DNA from: Tipula vernalis
Taxonomy: Eukaryota; Arthropoda; Insecta; Diptera; Tipulidae
Reading direction: 5' to 3'
NCBI GenBank assembly: GCA_958295665.1
Contig: OY282560.1
Location: 85,412,311-85,476,310 of the forward strand
DNA length: 64,000 bases
Below the pieces are notes generated by a model, which saw nothing but the letters and a program-made list of their open reading frames with translations, did not search any database and was not told the origin of the DNA. Within the stretch, counting starts at the first letter, position 1. Each line of letters begins with the position of its first letter. Positions 13,824-24,592 of this stretch are shown piece after piece. A program made the translations under genes and the position numbers.

Positions 13824-14006
13824 AGGTTCATCGACAGGTGCAATCTGTTGTGCCATCATATAACCGGGTACCCATTGTGAACTCGGCATTGCGTATCCAC
13901 CAACTTGTGGTGCCCCAAATCTTGTATATGGTACACCAATAGGTGCCCCAACATTTAAACTAACACCATTTTGTTGTAATGTTGGATCATATGCAACTGG
14001 GACACC
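13824..14006 (-). CDS. shep coding exon after RRM2
   Basis: A 183-bp, 61-codon exon. Acceptor 'tttcag' precedes GGT at 14006; the donor is GTATGT after CCT at 13824. It encodes [20 protein letters not shown], a Gly/Pro/Gln-rich stretch with [16 protein letters not shown], and [19 protein letters not shown]. This corresponds to the Drosophila Shep segment [20 protein letters not shown] onward. The neighbouring introns are short: 79 bp upstream and 85 bp downstream. A frame that reads through the donor (ending in VC and a stop) gives the same protein up to the splice site. Confidence 0.94.
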
Positions 14007-14085
14007 CTGAAAATTCAAGTACAACTAGATTTTAAAAAAAATTTCAAAACTATCATCAACAAATTTCATTTCAATTTTTACTTAC

Positions 14086-14412
14086 TTCCGCTACATCACG
14101 CCAACCGCGTGCTGTTGGATCCGGATTCTTAAATGCATTCTTCTTTTTTGATCCACCATCAGCGAATTTAACAAGTAATGGATCTTTAGCACCCTGTAAT
14201 TGAGTACCATTAAAGATTTGTATAATTTGTTCACATTTTTCGCGGGATTCCATGCGCGCAAAACCAACACCCTTCGATTGACCCTGTTGATCTCGTAAAA
14301 TTCGTGTTGAAATTACTTGTCCATATTTCGATAGCATATTTTCTAAATCAGTTTCTTTAAATGTTGGGGGCAAATTTGCAATATATAAATTTGTTGGATC
14401 TTGTTCTTGTTG
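14086..14412 (-). CDS. shep RRM2 exon
   Basis: A 327-bp, 109-codon exon holding the second RNA-recognition motif and the residues just after it. Acceptor 'aatctag' precedes CAA at 14412; the donor is GTAAGT after GAA at 14086. It opens [27 protein letters not shown] is the RNP2-type strand, and [10 protein letters not shown] about 50 residues later is the RNP1-type strand. Then come [24 protein letters not shown] with a KKKN basic patch, and [13 protein letters not shown]/Shep proteins bind A/U-rich single-stranded RNA through two RRMs and act in the nucleus and cytoplasm; in Drosophila, Shep is neuronal and also antagonises gypsy insulator activity. The domain is intact and all signature aromatic positions are present. 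Confidence 0.96.
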
Positions 14413-16526
14413 CTAGATTATTATAACGAACGATTAATTTTTTGTTAATTACAAAACAAAAAAATTAAACAAACAAAAAAAAAAAAAAGAAAAGAAAAAA
14501 ATATTAAATTAATATTATTTTAAAATCGTGGCATATTTTTTAATAGATTTTATAAAATTTAGGTTGGTAAGGTATGGATAGTAAAGTAATGAACTGACTG
14601 AATCTTATTTTTAATTTAATTTTGTCGGTTCCATAGAATTATAAAACGTCGTCAAACATAAATAGTAATAAAAAAAAATAAAATTAGTTGTGTCAAAATT
14701 TAAATGTTTTTTTTTTATGTTTCTTAAATAAATAACATTATTAAAATATAAAATAAAAAAACCAAAAATGTTAAAATGAAAATAAAGAAAAAAAAAACAT
14801 AAATAAATTTTGGGTGGCTTATGACAAACAAACGTGAATAATAATATCTTTTATTTGGGGTTTAAGCTATTTCGATCCGATTTGTAACATTAAAATAAAA
14901 TAAAATATATGTATGAAGGACAAAATTAGTTTAATAAATTGGATTTAGTACACGAAATCGTCTTTTTTGGTTTTTCTATTCGGTTTTAATTTTTTTTTTT
15001 TTTTTTTATAGAAAATATATATAATATTAATTTAAAAATTACGTAATAAATTTTTGGCCGGCACACTTTTTTTTAATTTATATTATTATTGTAATAAATA
15101 TATATATATATAATACTATATATTATATAAAGTATAAATAAATTAATTAATTAAATAAAATACCATAACTGATGTTATTATTAATTTTTTTTCTAAACTA
15201 ATCTATTTTATTAATTAATAATTATTGATTGGTTAAATATATTCTGCGATTCTAAATAAATGTTTCATTTTAATTTTTCTACCTGTTAATATAAAATACA
15301 CAATCAATTAATTAAGGCGAAAATTTCTAAATCTAGATTTTGATTAAATATGGCTTTACGAAGTTCTAAAGATTTATTAGTAGTTAGTACTGTACATTAC
15401 TAGTTTTTTTTTGCGAGTATTATTTAATCGATATTTATCATTTTTTAATGTTCATGCGATTACGTATTTTCATAAAAATAATAGTATAATAATTAGAAAA
15501 AAAAACGACTATAATAAATGACTTTATTTTAACTTTTGGAAAACTACACTATAACAAGGATTTTAAGAGATTTGGATTTTGATCCGGTATCTTACTACGA
15601 AAGGTTGAATACATCAATCCTTCCACAACAAAAAAAAAAAAAAAAATATTAATAATTAATAAAAAATTAGTAAATACTGCTTCGAAATTTGTTAATATGT
15701 AAATTTTTTCTATTTTGATATCATCTCTATTTAGATATTATTTTCTACATTTTAATTTAATATTTAGTTTGTTTTTAGTATGTAAATAATTAGGATTTCT
15801 AAATAATAATGGAAACTAATAATAAAAATAAAAAATTAAATTACAAACACAAAATCTTTAATAAAAAAAAAATAGTTTAAAGCGACACAAAAAAAATTAG
15901 TTAATAAAATTGAAAATTCTTTTTTCTTTACCTGAATTTTCTATTGTTTTTTTTTTTATTTCTTTTTTTCTCATTTCATAAAAAATTACAATACATTATA
16001 TATAAGTGGTAGTTAGGTACAGGGAGTTTTCATTAAACGAAGTGTAAAAAGGAATTATATCGTCTGGACAACAATAATAATAATAATAATAATAAAATGC
16101 ATTGTAATTTTAATATTCCATTAAAATAAATAATATAGAAACAAAAATATATATGTATATAAATCTAACTTTTTAATTAAAAATCTTGTATTATAATAAT
16201 TAAAATGACAAAAAATTTGGAATGTCATTTCAAAAATAAACCAAAACAAAAATTAAAAATATTTAAATACATATTTAAATAATGAATACATTAATAATTT
16301 TAAATAAGTTTTATAACGAAATAATATCATTTTTTAGTTTTATTTCTGAAGAAAACTAAACTAAGTTTATAAAACCACAAAATAAATAATTTAATTAATT
16401 AAAACCAACAAAATAGCAACAAATAAAAATTAAAAAAAAAAAAAAAAAAACAAACAAAACTTTTCAGGAAGAAAAAATAATAACGAAAGATAGGGGTGAG
16501 TATTACTTGCATGCAAACAAACGTAC
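14413..16526 (-). other. Intron of shep between RRM1 and RRM2 exons
   Basis: A 2.1-kb intron, or 33 bp longer if the inner donor is used. It is extremely AT-rich with many A and T homopolymers, a TA microsatellite near 15097-15113 and an ATA/ATT-type repeat near 16071-16094. I saw no inverted-repeat element and no further exon. The acceptor side lacks a strong polypyrimidine tract immediately before CTAG. Confidence 0.8.
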
Positions 16527-16559
16527 AATGGCCGGCCTATGTAGCACCCAGATACCCAC
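16527..16559 (-). promoter_or_regulatory. Alternative 5' splice-site segment (33 nt) in shep
   Basis: The 33-nt stretch between donors GTGGGT (starting 16559) and GTACGT (starting 16526). Inclusion inserts [11 protein letters not shown] into the linker between the RRMs without changing frame. Preservation of both donors and of the encoded peptide argues for regulated splicing rather than chance. Confidence 0.8.
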
Positions 16560-16651
16560 TTTGGCCATCTGAGCTTGAATTCCTTTTGCTTGGAGACCCT
16601 TTACGGCTCCTTCGGCACATGCCGGTAACTCAAAATCAACAAAACCGTAAC
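16527..16651 (-). CDS. shep exon: end of RRM1 and inter-RRM linker, with alternative donors
   Basis: Acceptor 'tttcag' precedes GTTACGG at 16651; the phase agrees with the upstream exon (AAA G|GT). It encodes [20 protein letters not shown], the RNP1-like strand of RRM1, then [11 protein letters not shown]. Two donors are usable. The first, GTGGGT after AAA at 16560, gives AQMAK|QQEQDPT. The second, GTACGT after ATT at 16527, adds exactly 11 residues ([11 protein letters not shown]) in frame before QQEQDPT. Both forms match alternative isoforms I recall for Drosophila Shep. Reading past the second donor adds VRLFACK and a stop. The coordinates given are for the long form; the short form is 16560-16651. 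Confidence 0.93.
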
Positions 16652-17152
16652 CTGAAACAATTAGAGAAAATTTAATTTAATTTAATATATAAAAATAATA
16701 ATTTTAACATTTTTTAACTAAGTAAATAAAAAAAAGTAATTGAAAATACAAATCAAACTTGCAAAAAAAAAAATTATGTAAATACATAGTTCTATTAGCA
16801 AAATCTAATAAAATAACAAAATAACTAATATTACCAAAATATTGACAAAAAAAATGAAATTTTTTTTTTTTTTTTTAAACTTTTCAATTAAATCGGCTCA
16901 ATTTATTTAAGTTAATTAATTAATTTACACGACTAAATTAGAAATTTAATTGTAACTTTAGCAAACGTAGAAATGGTGTAGCTACATCATGTTGTAGAAA
17001 TAGAACTGTTGAAACATCACACAATAATCAAAAATCAAATTTAGCGAAGACATAAACCAAGATATACGTTTTAGAACAGAATATTGTACTAAATTATTAA
17101 AAGAATAATGAGATTTAGTTTTTTCGTTATAATTTCAAAATTATTGCTTTGG

Positions 17153-17292
17153 TTTAAAAAATTCAAAAAAAATTTTTAATTGGCTGAGAAATTGAAAATT
17201 TAATTTTTTTCGGCCGAAAAAATTTATTTAGAACCAACCAAATGTAAGTTCCATTTTCTCAGTCAATTAAAATTTTTTTTGAATTTTTTAAA
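17153..17292. repeat. Short foldback repeat
   Basis: A 140-bp segment whose two halves are near-perfect inverted repeats: about 40 bp around 'ttttaattggctgagaaa' at the left and its complement 'ttctcagtcaattaaaa' at the right. Related copies, more decayed, occur near 28598-28700, 28999-29108, 29396-29480 and 29630-29710, often with the 'tttttctgaccg/gacagaaaaa' core. It is a dispersed non-autonomous family of unknown class. Confidence 0.6.
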
Positions 17293-17454
17293 TTGGAAAT
17301 AGTATTGTATGGTAAATTCGGTGAAGAGCCTGAATATTTTAACGAAAACAAAGCAAACATTTTGGAATTATACCGAAAAAACTGAATCCGATTATATTCT
17401 TCGTTTTTCAGTGCGTGAAGCCTTTTAAACTGTGTTCGAAACCTATGATAACAT

Positions 17455-18005
17455 ACCGAGCAAACGGCGCAGTGGTTAAAGCTGCGGCGGTTGGATCGGG
17501 AGGTACCGGGTTCGAATCCCTATAGGGGCGGGATGCAAAAGGGATTTTTCATCATCTGATTACGATCAGTGATGAAAATGAACACATTTATGACCCCATG
17601 TTGAGAGTGCAGAATCCATGGGCCGACCCACCTTTCTACCCCTATTCCCTTGGTCGTGTCACTTCATTCGACGTGATAATTGTCGCGTCACTTCAACTTT
17701 AAATTGGTATTCTCTTAGTCGATCGAAGTGATAATATAAGAGAATGCGACGTAAAAGAATGTTCGTCACTTCAAACGACGATTATCGCATCGATCGACTA
17801 AGAGAATACCAAAATTTGATTGTCGGTACAAGTGGCAAGTGACACGACTAAGGGAATAAGGGTGTTCATGTCAGCACTACAGGTTGGCATGAAGCAATGC
17901 AATGTGCAGGTGGTTTTCAAAGACGGATGTAGCCGCCCGTCCTCGATTTGGCTACTCCAGGCGTAAAGTAGGACGTTAAAAAATAAATCAATAATTCAAA
18001 CAAAC
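17455..18005 (+). mobile_element. tRNA-derived SINE
   Basis: A tRNA-like head contains 'cgcagtggttaaagctgcgg' (A-box region) and a perfect B box 'gggttcgaatccc' about 45 bp later. A body of roughly 300 bp and a short A-rich/'caaacaaa' tail follow. The element is flanked by a clear target-site duplication, 'aaacctatgataacat', at 17439-17454 and 18006-18021. These are the marks of LINE-mobilised retroposition transcribed by RNA polymerase III. Its body is split by a 232-bp MITE at 17641-17872; without it the SINE would be about 320 bp. Confidence 0.85.
17641..17872. mobile_element. MITE nested inside the SINE
   Basis: Terminal inverted repeats: 'attcccttggtcgtgtcact' at the left pairs with the complement of 'gtgacacgactaagggaat' at the right, with one mismatch. 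Inside is a second, perfect 20-bp pair, 'ggtattctcttagtcgatcg' and its complement near 17793-17812, which resembles the termini, so the element looks like a doubled foldback. There is no coding capacity. Flanking duplication is not clear. Confidence 0.7.
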
Positions 18006-18484
18006 AAACCTATGATAACATTTTTTTTGTACACATTTTTGACATTTATTTGAAAAATATTCCCCACATTCATAATTTGTTATTATGCTGTTCGAATATT
18101 GTAATGATTTTTTGGTAAATTTTCCCGCCTTCCATATTTGTTGCTTCATTTTAATTACAGTAATTTCCGAGAAATTGGTTAATGTGTGGGCATAAAATGT
18201 CCTGGGATGGTACATTTATTAAGACATAATTACGCCAATTAAGTAAAATTGGCACAGTAAGTCAATCGCAGCTAGGAAATCATACAATGAATTTATTCCG
18301 TAGCTGTCACAATTTATCATAGAAACTGACTATGCTAATTTGAGAGCGTGCAGTTTTTCCAAATAAATGTTAAAATCTAGTACTAAAAATTATTTACCAC
18401 AGGTTTCAGACGCAGTCTAAATAATTTTTTCATAAACAATTAAATACGGGTTTTCTATTCGTTTTCAGTGGGCTTAGCGCTTTA

Positions 18485-18814
18485 GGCCCGTTGCAAATGT
18501 CAACTAAGCTAAGCGAGAGAACATAGCTTCGTTTAGCTACTTTAGCTCGTTTAACTCACCTCATTGCACATTTCAGCTAATATCTTCGGTCCCATAAAGA
18601 TTGATATTTTTGTTTAATTTATTTATTTTGACAAGGCGAAGACAACTCGAGTTAAGATAGTTTGCATCGCTCTAAACAAGAAAAAAACATATTTCACATA
18701 GTTTAGCTCAAGTGTGCAATATTCCATTAAAACTCCATTAAAACTCTTTATGTACAACCGACAACTATACACATAGCACACATCGCGTAACTTAGCTGAT
18801 ATTTGCAGCGGGCC
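18485..18814. mobile_element. Tourist-like (PIF/Harbinger-type) MITE
   Basis: A 330-bp element. Left end 'ggcccgttgcaaatgtcaac' matches the reverse complement of the right end, 'ggcccgctgcaaatatcagc', at 17 of 20 positions. TTA is duplicated at 18482-18484 and 18815-18817. A TTA 3-bp duplication with GGC-type ends is the classic PIF/Harbinger signature. It has no transposase and lies in the large shep intron. Confidence 0.8.
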
Positions 18815-19201
18815 TTACTCTGTTTTCAGCTTGGTATGCTACTCGGGTGAACTACAATTTTAACTCAGTCTCTCCTCAATTCCCCAGGAAATCACAGATA
18901 TTTTAGCCTATGACATAAGCGGAATCAAAAGCGAAATTTTGCATTTTACGTTAAATTTTATGGATAATTTATCTTAATTCGAACAGCATATTTGGCTTTA
19001 AGTGCCTAAATCTACTAAAAAATAAAATTTTTGAATTATTTTACCTAAAACCTTCTGGAATTTGATTTTAAGTAGCATACAATAATATCTTTAATTTAAA
19101 ACATCGAAAAAATGTTTGGCTCAGAAAATTAAATTTTAATTTTTTTAGATAAAAGCATGGAATATCCCAATCAAGTTGCGAAAGGATAAAATAATTTTTA
19201 A

Positions 19202-19489
19202 TTTTTATTAATTTTTTTGTTGAATGTTAATTTCATCATGTAATTTCTAATATGCTACCGGTGGTTAGACCATTTTAATTGTGTTTCGATTAACACGAGA
19301 AGTATATTAGTATTTACGAACAGTAATTCAACGAAACTGACTAATAGACATAATTCTATTTATTAATTAAATGAGTTTTAATATATTTCGAAGAAAAATC
19401 CAAACACAATTAAAATGGTCTAACCACCGGTAGCATATTAGAAATTACCAGAATTAATTAACATTCAACAAAAAAATTAATAAAAAGTA
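19202..19489. mobile_element. Long-arm foldback element
   Basis: Two arms of about 85 bp (19202-19287 and 19402-19489) are inverted repeats with a near-perfect core: 'ctaatatgctaccggtggtt' on the left and its exact complement on the right, continuing through 'agaccattttaattgtgttt'. They enclose a 114-bp loop. The only sizeable mismatch is a 10-bp patch ('ttcatcatg' versus 'attaattctg'). Arm identity is high, so the copy is young or kept by gene conversion. Superfamily unknown. Confidence 0.75.
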
Positions 19490-19539
19490 AAAATTAGCTT
19501 ACACACAGAGCAGTGTGAATATCGTGAAGAAGAAAAAAA

Positions 19540-19719
19540 ATTGTAAGAGAATTCATCTGTATTAGTACGATTCGCTAGTACATAAAGCACAGCACATTCT
19601 GTATATATAGAATGTAAATTGTGGTATAATCAGTCCAGTCGCCGCGGCCTGATGAGAAGATTGATTTTTTCATAATCATACGCTCATCAGTTCGAAACTG
19701 GATTGAATTCTCTTACAAT
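19540..19719. mobile_element. MITE with tRNA-like/hairpin core, copy 1
   Basis: Ends 'attgtaagagaattca' and its exact complement, 180 bp apart. The right half contains 'cagtccagtcgccgcggcct' followed by an 8-bp stem 'ctgatgag'...'ctcatcag' and 'gttcgaaactgg', which closes a second stem with the earlier 'ccagt'. A second copy in opposite orientation lies at about 50097-50265. The conserved stem and the B-box-like 'gttcgaaac' leave open a structured-RNA origin. Confidence 0.7.
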
Positions 19720-20963
19720 CTTCGAAACATATTAAAAATCAGATAAAATAATACAAAAATTTGGTAATTATTACAAAACAACAAAGTTCAGTTTTTCTTT
19801 TCGTTTTCAGGGAATCGTTTTCAACAAATGTATTTACCTTGCTTAAAAGGAGTATTTTACAGACGCTACAGATAAATTTTGTTTAATACTTCCGCGGATA
19901 TTATTCCGTGGCATTTGCCGTAATTTATATAAAATTAATTTGGGACATGACGGCATTTGCAGTCAATTTTCTAATGAACTGTAATAGAAACTTTAACTTT
20001 ATGTCTCAGTAAAACGTTGTTTGATTTTTTTTTTCGATTCTCAAAATTTCGTACTTCAATATATCGAAATTACCTGTGATTTCATGCCTTAAACCCATTC
20101 ATGCCCGAACTATGCTCTAGTTGCACAATATTACATTTGTCGTTAAAAATAAAATTTAAAATGACTTATCAAAGACCTGCAGCGGTCGGTTTGATATATC
20201 ATAACATTGGGAAGAAACCACAACAAAAATTGATAAGTGGGAAAAGTAAAATTGAATTGACAGAAATCACTTATTTGTATAATTCATAATTCAATAAAAA
20301 AAAAATAATATTTTTAGTCACAAATAATTTTTAAGCTGTTAAAACCAAATATATGAAGTGTTGCACATTTTGAAGCAAACTTTGGCCTAATAGCTTTTCT
20401 AATGGTTGGAAAAATATTATCTGTAGTGCGATTTTGTTGTGTACATGGGAATTTACTAACAGGGAGTTTTGTATACGTATATCATGTAAAGTATAAAATT
20501 TTGTTACTGTGTGTTGTCATTAATTTTATTTGTGTTCGTGTGGTATTTGTACCAGTAAGCATCAAAAATTATTCAATCGGGTGAAATCGGTTCAAATTTT
20601 TTGGTGCTTATCTTCCTATGGGAATATTTTTTCCCATACTTTTTAGATTGGGAATATGAAAATATTGACATTTTGAATTGTATGTTTTAGGTTTACAATT
20701 TGTTTCGTCAATTTTAATAAAATTTGGTTTTAGATGGAGAACAAATTTAAATTAAACTAAAATAATATGTATATATATATATATGATAAGTAATGAATGT
20801 GTGTAATACATTAGTGCGTACAATATAGTGGAGTATTTATTTTTTATCTATAATTTTAAAATATTGTAGAATTTTTAAATAATTTGGCTGAAGTTTAGCT
20901 TTTGGCGGCTACTGATTTTTGCCCCATTTAAATTTTTAAAATCTAATATAATTTATATTCTAA

Positions 20964-21291
20964 GGCCCTTTCCGAAAGTTATACTTATTTATTTAGACCT
21001 ACTTATTTAAATAAGTATGTTGGCGAGGTAACTTAATATAAGTATGTTCTTACAAAAAAAAAAATCTTAAACGAAAACCAAAATTTTGTTAATTTCATTG
21101 CATACATATTGTGATATTAGGTAGTAATTAAGTTTTATAAAAAATTTAATTAAAAAAATTATTTTATAGTTACAAAATAGTCAAAATAAAAAATAAGTAT
21201 GTGAAATCAATTCGGATGATTTTACATACTTATTTAAGATGGCGGCAAATAAGTATGTCTAAATAAATAAGTATAACTTTCGGAAAGGGCA
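20964..21291. mobile_element. MITE with 33-34-bp terminal inverted repeats
   Basis: The termini 'gccctttccgaaagttatac' ...ttagac (left) and the exact complement (right) match over about 34 bp. Sub-terminal 'acttatttaaataagtatgt' and 'acatacttatttaaga' repeats echo the ends. TAA stands on both sides (20961-20963 and 21292-21294), as expected for a PIF/Harbinger-type 3-bp duplication. The interior is AT-rich and non-coding. Confidence 0.75.
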
Positions 21292-21741
21292 TAAATCCCT
21301 AATATTTTAAAATTAACTCTCATCAATCTCAAATAAAAAATAAACAAAAACAGAACATTCACTAACACATCAACATTTGAAAATACTATTGCGTTCCGGT
21401 TATTTACTGCCATGTACACAACAAAATCGCAGTACAGATGTCATCTGATACACCATTATATTCCAAAGTATAATGTTGCCTTATGTCCACTATTCAATTT
21501 TTTTTTTGTCGGCATTGGTCTTAAGCCGTTAAGAATACTCCAAACGAACTCAAACATATAATGACAGGAAAAGTTGATCTAGTTACCTGTTGACCATGCC
21601 AATAGATAGTATCTAGATAGTGCTTTGCGAAGTAAACATGCTTGCTAATTTAAATCGAAATGAAAGTGAATTTTTTTTTTCATGTATTTTCGAAAAAATG
21701 TTCGAGACCAAATTTTTTCGATTTTTTCCTTATTCGATATA

Positions 21742-22696
21742 ATAGGTTGAGTCATAAATAACTTCCGATGCAGGTAGATAGAATCTATTGTTTGTATCTA
21801 TTCAGTATAAGTACAAACGACTTTTTGCTTTCACTAAATAGATAAGGGTTCTATTACACTTCTGACAACTGTTTTGTGTGGTGACCGTTACATTAAAATA
21901 TTGCTCCTAACCCCTAAAATGGAGAGTCAAAAACCGTATATTCGTCATGTGATGCTTTGGAAATTTAAATAAGGGAACAGTACTGCGGCGACAGCTGACA
22001 AAAATATATATTGTGTACGTGTCTGTATATTCTGTGTGTGTGTATATACTGTATGCCACCTGAAGAAATTAGGGAACAAGTTAGTACCTCAAGAAGATCG
22101 CATGTCAATCTCCACAAATCTGCTTCCACGAGAAAAAAATCGAGCCTTTTTTAGACAGAATAATAACAGGTGATGAAAAATGAGTTACACTATGACAATG
22201 TCGTCCATAAAAGACCGTGGCTTGATAAGGATTCACATCCCCTACCAGATTCGAAAGTAAACATCCATGGAAAAACAATTGTATACATACATGCCTGGTG
22301 GGCTTCTCGAGATATAATTCATTACGAGTTGTTGAGTCAAATTTAACGATTACTGCATTAAGATATGTTAAAAGAGTGCAAGAGTATCTCTATGAGAAGC
22401 GTCCGCTATTCGTCAATCGCAAAAACGCTTTTCCTTTATTTCTTTACCTTACTCCCTCGACAGACTACAATCTTTCCTGTTCCTTACATAACTTCAATAA
22501 AAACCTTCAATTCTAAAGAGGAAGTCAGTTAGGCTTTCGAAAATTTCTTCCAGTCCAACCAACCAAATTTAACAAGGAAGGAATTGATAAGCTGCCAGTA
22601 AGATGGTAGAAGGTTATACATAATAATGGTGATCACATAATAATTTAATATCAAATGTCTGATAAAAAAACAGAAGTTATTTATGATCCTACCTAA
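21742..22696 (+). mobile_element. Decayed mariner element
   Basis: A 955-bp element bounded by TA (21740-21741 and 22697-22698). Terminal repeats: left 'aggttgagtcataaataact', right (reverse complement) 'aggtaggatcataaataact'. Length, TA target and terminal sequence fit Tc1/mariner, mariner branch. It lies in the large shep intron on the strand opposite to the gene. Confidence 0.85.
21919..22650 (+). pseudogene. Broken mariner transposase
   Basis: Starts ATG at 21919 with MESQKPYIRHVMLWKFK, like the N-terminal helix-turn-helix of mariner transposases, then hits a stop. The middle is partly lost. Recognisable pieces follow in shifting frames: ITGDEK (22166-22184, containing the first catalytic Asp region), HYDNVVHKRPWLDKDSHPLP, VYIHAWWASRDIIHYELL (22283-22335), LPRQTTI (22455-22475, the degraded end of the YSPDLAPSDYH region) and KEEVS...FENFFQSN near 22517-22556. 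Several stops and frameshifts rule out function. The full-length family is about 345 residues with a DD34D triad; the second and third acidic residues cannot be confirmed here. Confidence 0.85.
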
Positions 22697-24548
22697 TACA
22701 AGCATTTTTGGTGGTTGTAACTACAGATTCCGTTTCCCGGTTATTTTCATTTTTCCAAATTTGAGATAATGGTTTTGAAACTTCTTCTTCTCGAGATTCA
22801 ATCAATTCTCCAGAAATCTCAAAAATTCCCGAACAGAAATCAAAAGTTTACATTTTAATAATTATTTACTTAAATAAATAACTCTTACATATCAAAATTA
22901 GAATTCGGCTTTAAATAATTAATACACATCCCATTAAGTTCAGATTATACCGCATTAGATTAGGTTCAATAAAATTACGTTAAGGAATTTAAATAAACAA
23001 ATTTGTCGAAATCTTAAACAAAATTTGGTGCAAATTTATTTTCTGAAATGAGATCTCGAAAAATTCAAAATTTTTGGAGAATTCTCGAAACAGAATCTCT
23101 AATTATACCGCTAAATCCAAAAAGTACAAAAATCAAAACAACCAAATAGGAACAAATCCAAAAATTTTTTTTGTTAGTTTTGCAAGCATATTTTTTATGA
23201 TATACTATATTTTTAGCAATACTAAAGCCTGTATTAAATTATCACATTTCTACAGTCGTAGAAATGGATCAATATATTTCTACGATAGTGTAATATGGAT
23301 ATATTGCAATAATTCTGTGTTGTATTGTTTTTATGAGCTCATAAAAATGACAGAAAATAATAAATACCATTGGATCATGAATATGACAAAAATCTTAATT
23401 TCCAAATACGAGAGCAACGAAATATTATTTAATACGTGGTACATCGATTATAAAAATCTAGCATATTAAATAATTTAAATAAAGTTCAATATTGGTTGGA
23501 TATTTTATAATCTTCTTAAACCCATGCTTTCATCCAGATTCGTTATTTTTGTTGCGAAATTATCGCGACACAACTAGAGGAGTCCCCTTTGTTCCATTCA
23601 TTGATAACACTATTATGAACAAAGTGATTCACAGTGTAACATACAAAAATGATTTATCACATTTCTGTTAGAAACGTGATAATGTAATAAAGGCCTAACT
23701 GCTGCAATTTACATAAAAAAGAAATTATTTCCTGTACTGTTCGTTGTAATCGGGATTGAAATGAGATTTTGAGCGAAATTGGGCCATAATCTCGAACCAA
23801 ATCGAGATAAACCAACATTTTAAATATTTAAGAGGTTTGTTAATCCTAAAAAAAATAAAAAATAAAAAAAATGTGATAGACAAATTAATTGTCTGCGGTC
23901 GTAATGATATCCCGCTTTTAAAAATATTGGTTTTGCTCCAGAAAAAACAATTTCCACATTTTTAATTTCCCGCCCTCCATAAGTAAATTCTTAAGGTTTT
24001 TTTTAAAGTCGAATTTTCCGTTTTCCAAGGGATTTTGAAAAGTGCAGTTTTGAGTCGCGATTTTATAAACGGACAGAACCTAAATCCCCAAATATTTTCA
24101 ATTTGTATCAACAATCTACAACAATAGGTTCTAGAATTTTAGGGGGAAACCTGTTTGATTTTTTTTTTTGGATTTTGTAAGCTATGATTTTGGGCCTTTT
24201 GGACTTTGGCAATTTGTTTATGGATTTTCGTTACCATTTTTGGTATGTATTTGTGATCCGTGAAATATTTTGTTGTTATTTAACAATTCCATAGAACTTA
24301 CACAAGTGGCATATACACTTTTTTTATAATTGAATTTTCCTTGTTACATTTTTAAAATTATAATTTAATAATTACATATTAAAAAATATTGAATAAAATT
24401 AGGCCAAACCCTAATGGCCAAACGAAACCTGAATGTACGGAATTACCGGTTGATGCTAATTATTTATTACTGTATAATGCAAGACTTTATATTTCAAGCT
24501 TTTGAATTTAAAAATTTGTCTCATTAGTAATGCGACATTTTATGGTAT

Positions 24549-24592
24549 AATGCGAGATTTTGTAATGCGAGATTTTGTAATGCGAGATTTAG
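24549..24592. repeat. Short tandem repeat, 15-bp unit
   Basis: Three near-perfect copies of 'taatgcgagattttg' in a row, preceded by a diverged copy ('taatgcgacatttta'). Non-coding. Confidence 0.7.

Larger units (their letters stand above)
17429..18416. mobile_element. TIR element interrupted by a SINE (outer layer of a nest)
   Basis: Left end 'actgtgttcgaaacctatg' pairs with the reverse complement of the right end ('gactgcgtctgaaacctgtg'); similarity continues inward over about 60 bp ('tttgacatttatttgaaaaa' against its complement near 18357-18372). A SINE with its own target duplication sits 26 bp inside the left end. Without it the element would be about 420 bp. A second, uninterrupted copy with the same ends is at 30847-31566. 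No transposase is visible; it is non-autonomous and its superfamily is unknown. Confidence 0.65.

Noticed and set aside
17455..17545. tRNA gene suggested by the A-box and B-box sequence
   Set aside because: It is the head of a SINE with a 16-bp target duplication, and no proper cloverleaf or acceptor stem can be drawn.
23074..23469. 131-codon plus-strand frame in the large shep intron
   Set aside because: It starts on TTG, is composed of AT-driven residues (N, Y, I, K, F) and matches no family that I recognise; chance openness is likely in AT-rich DNA.
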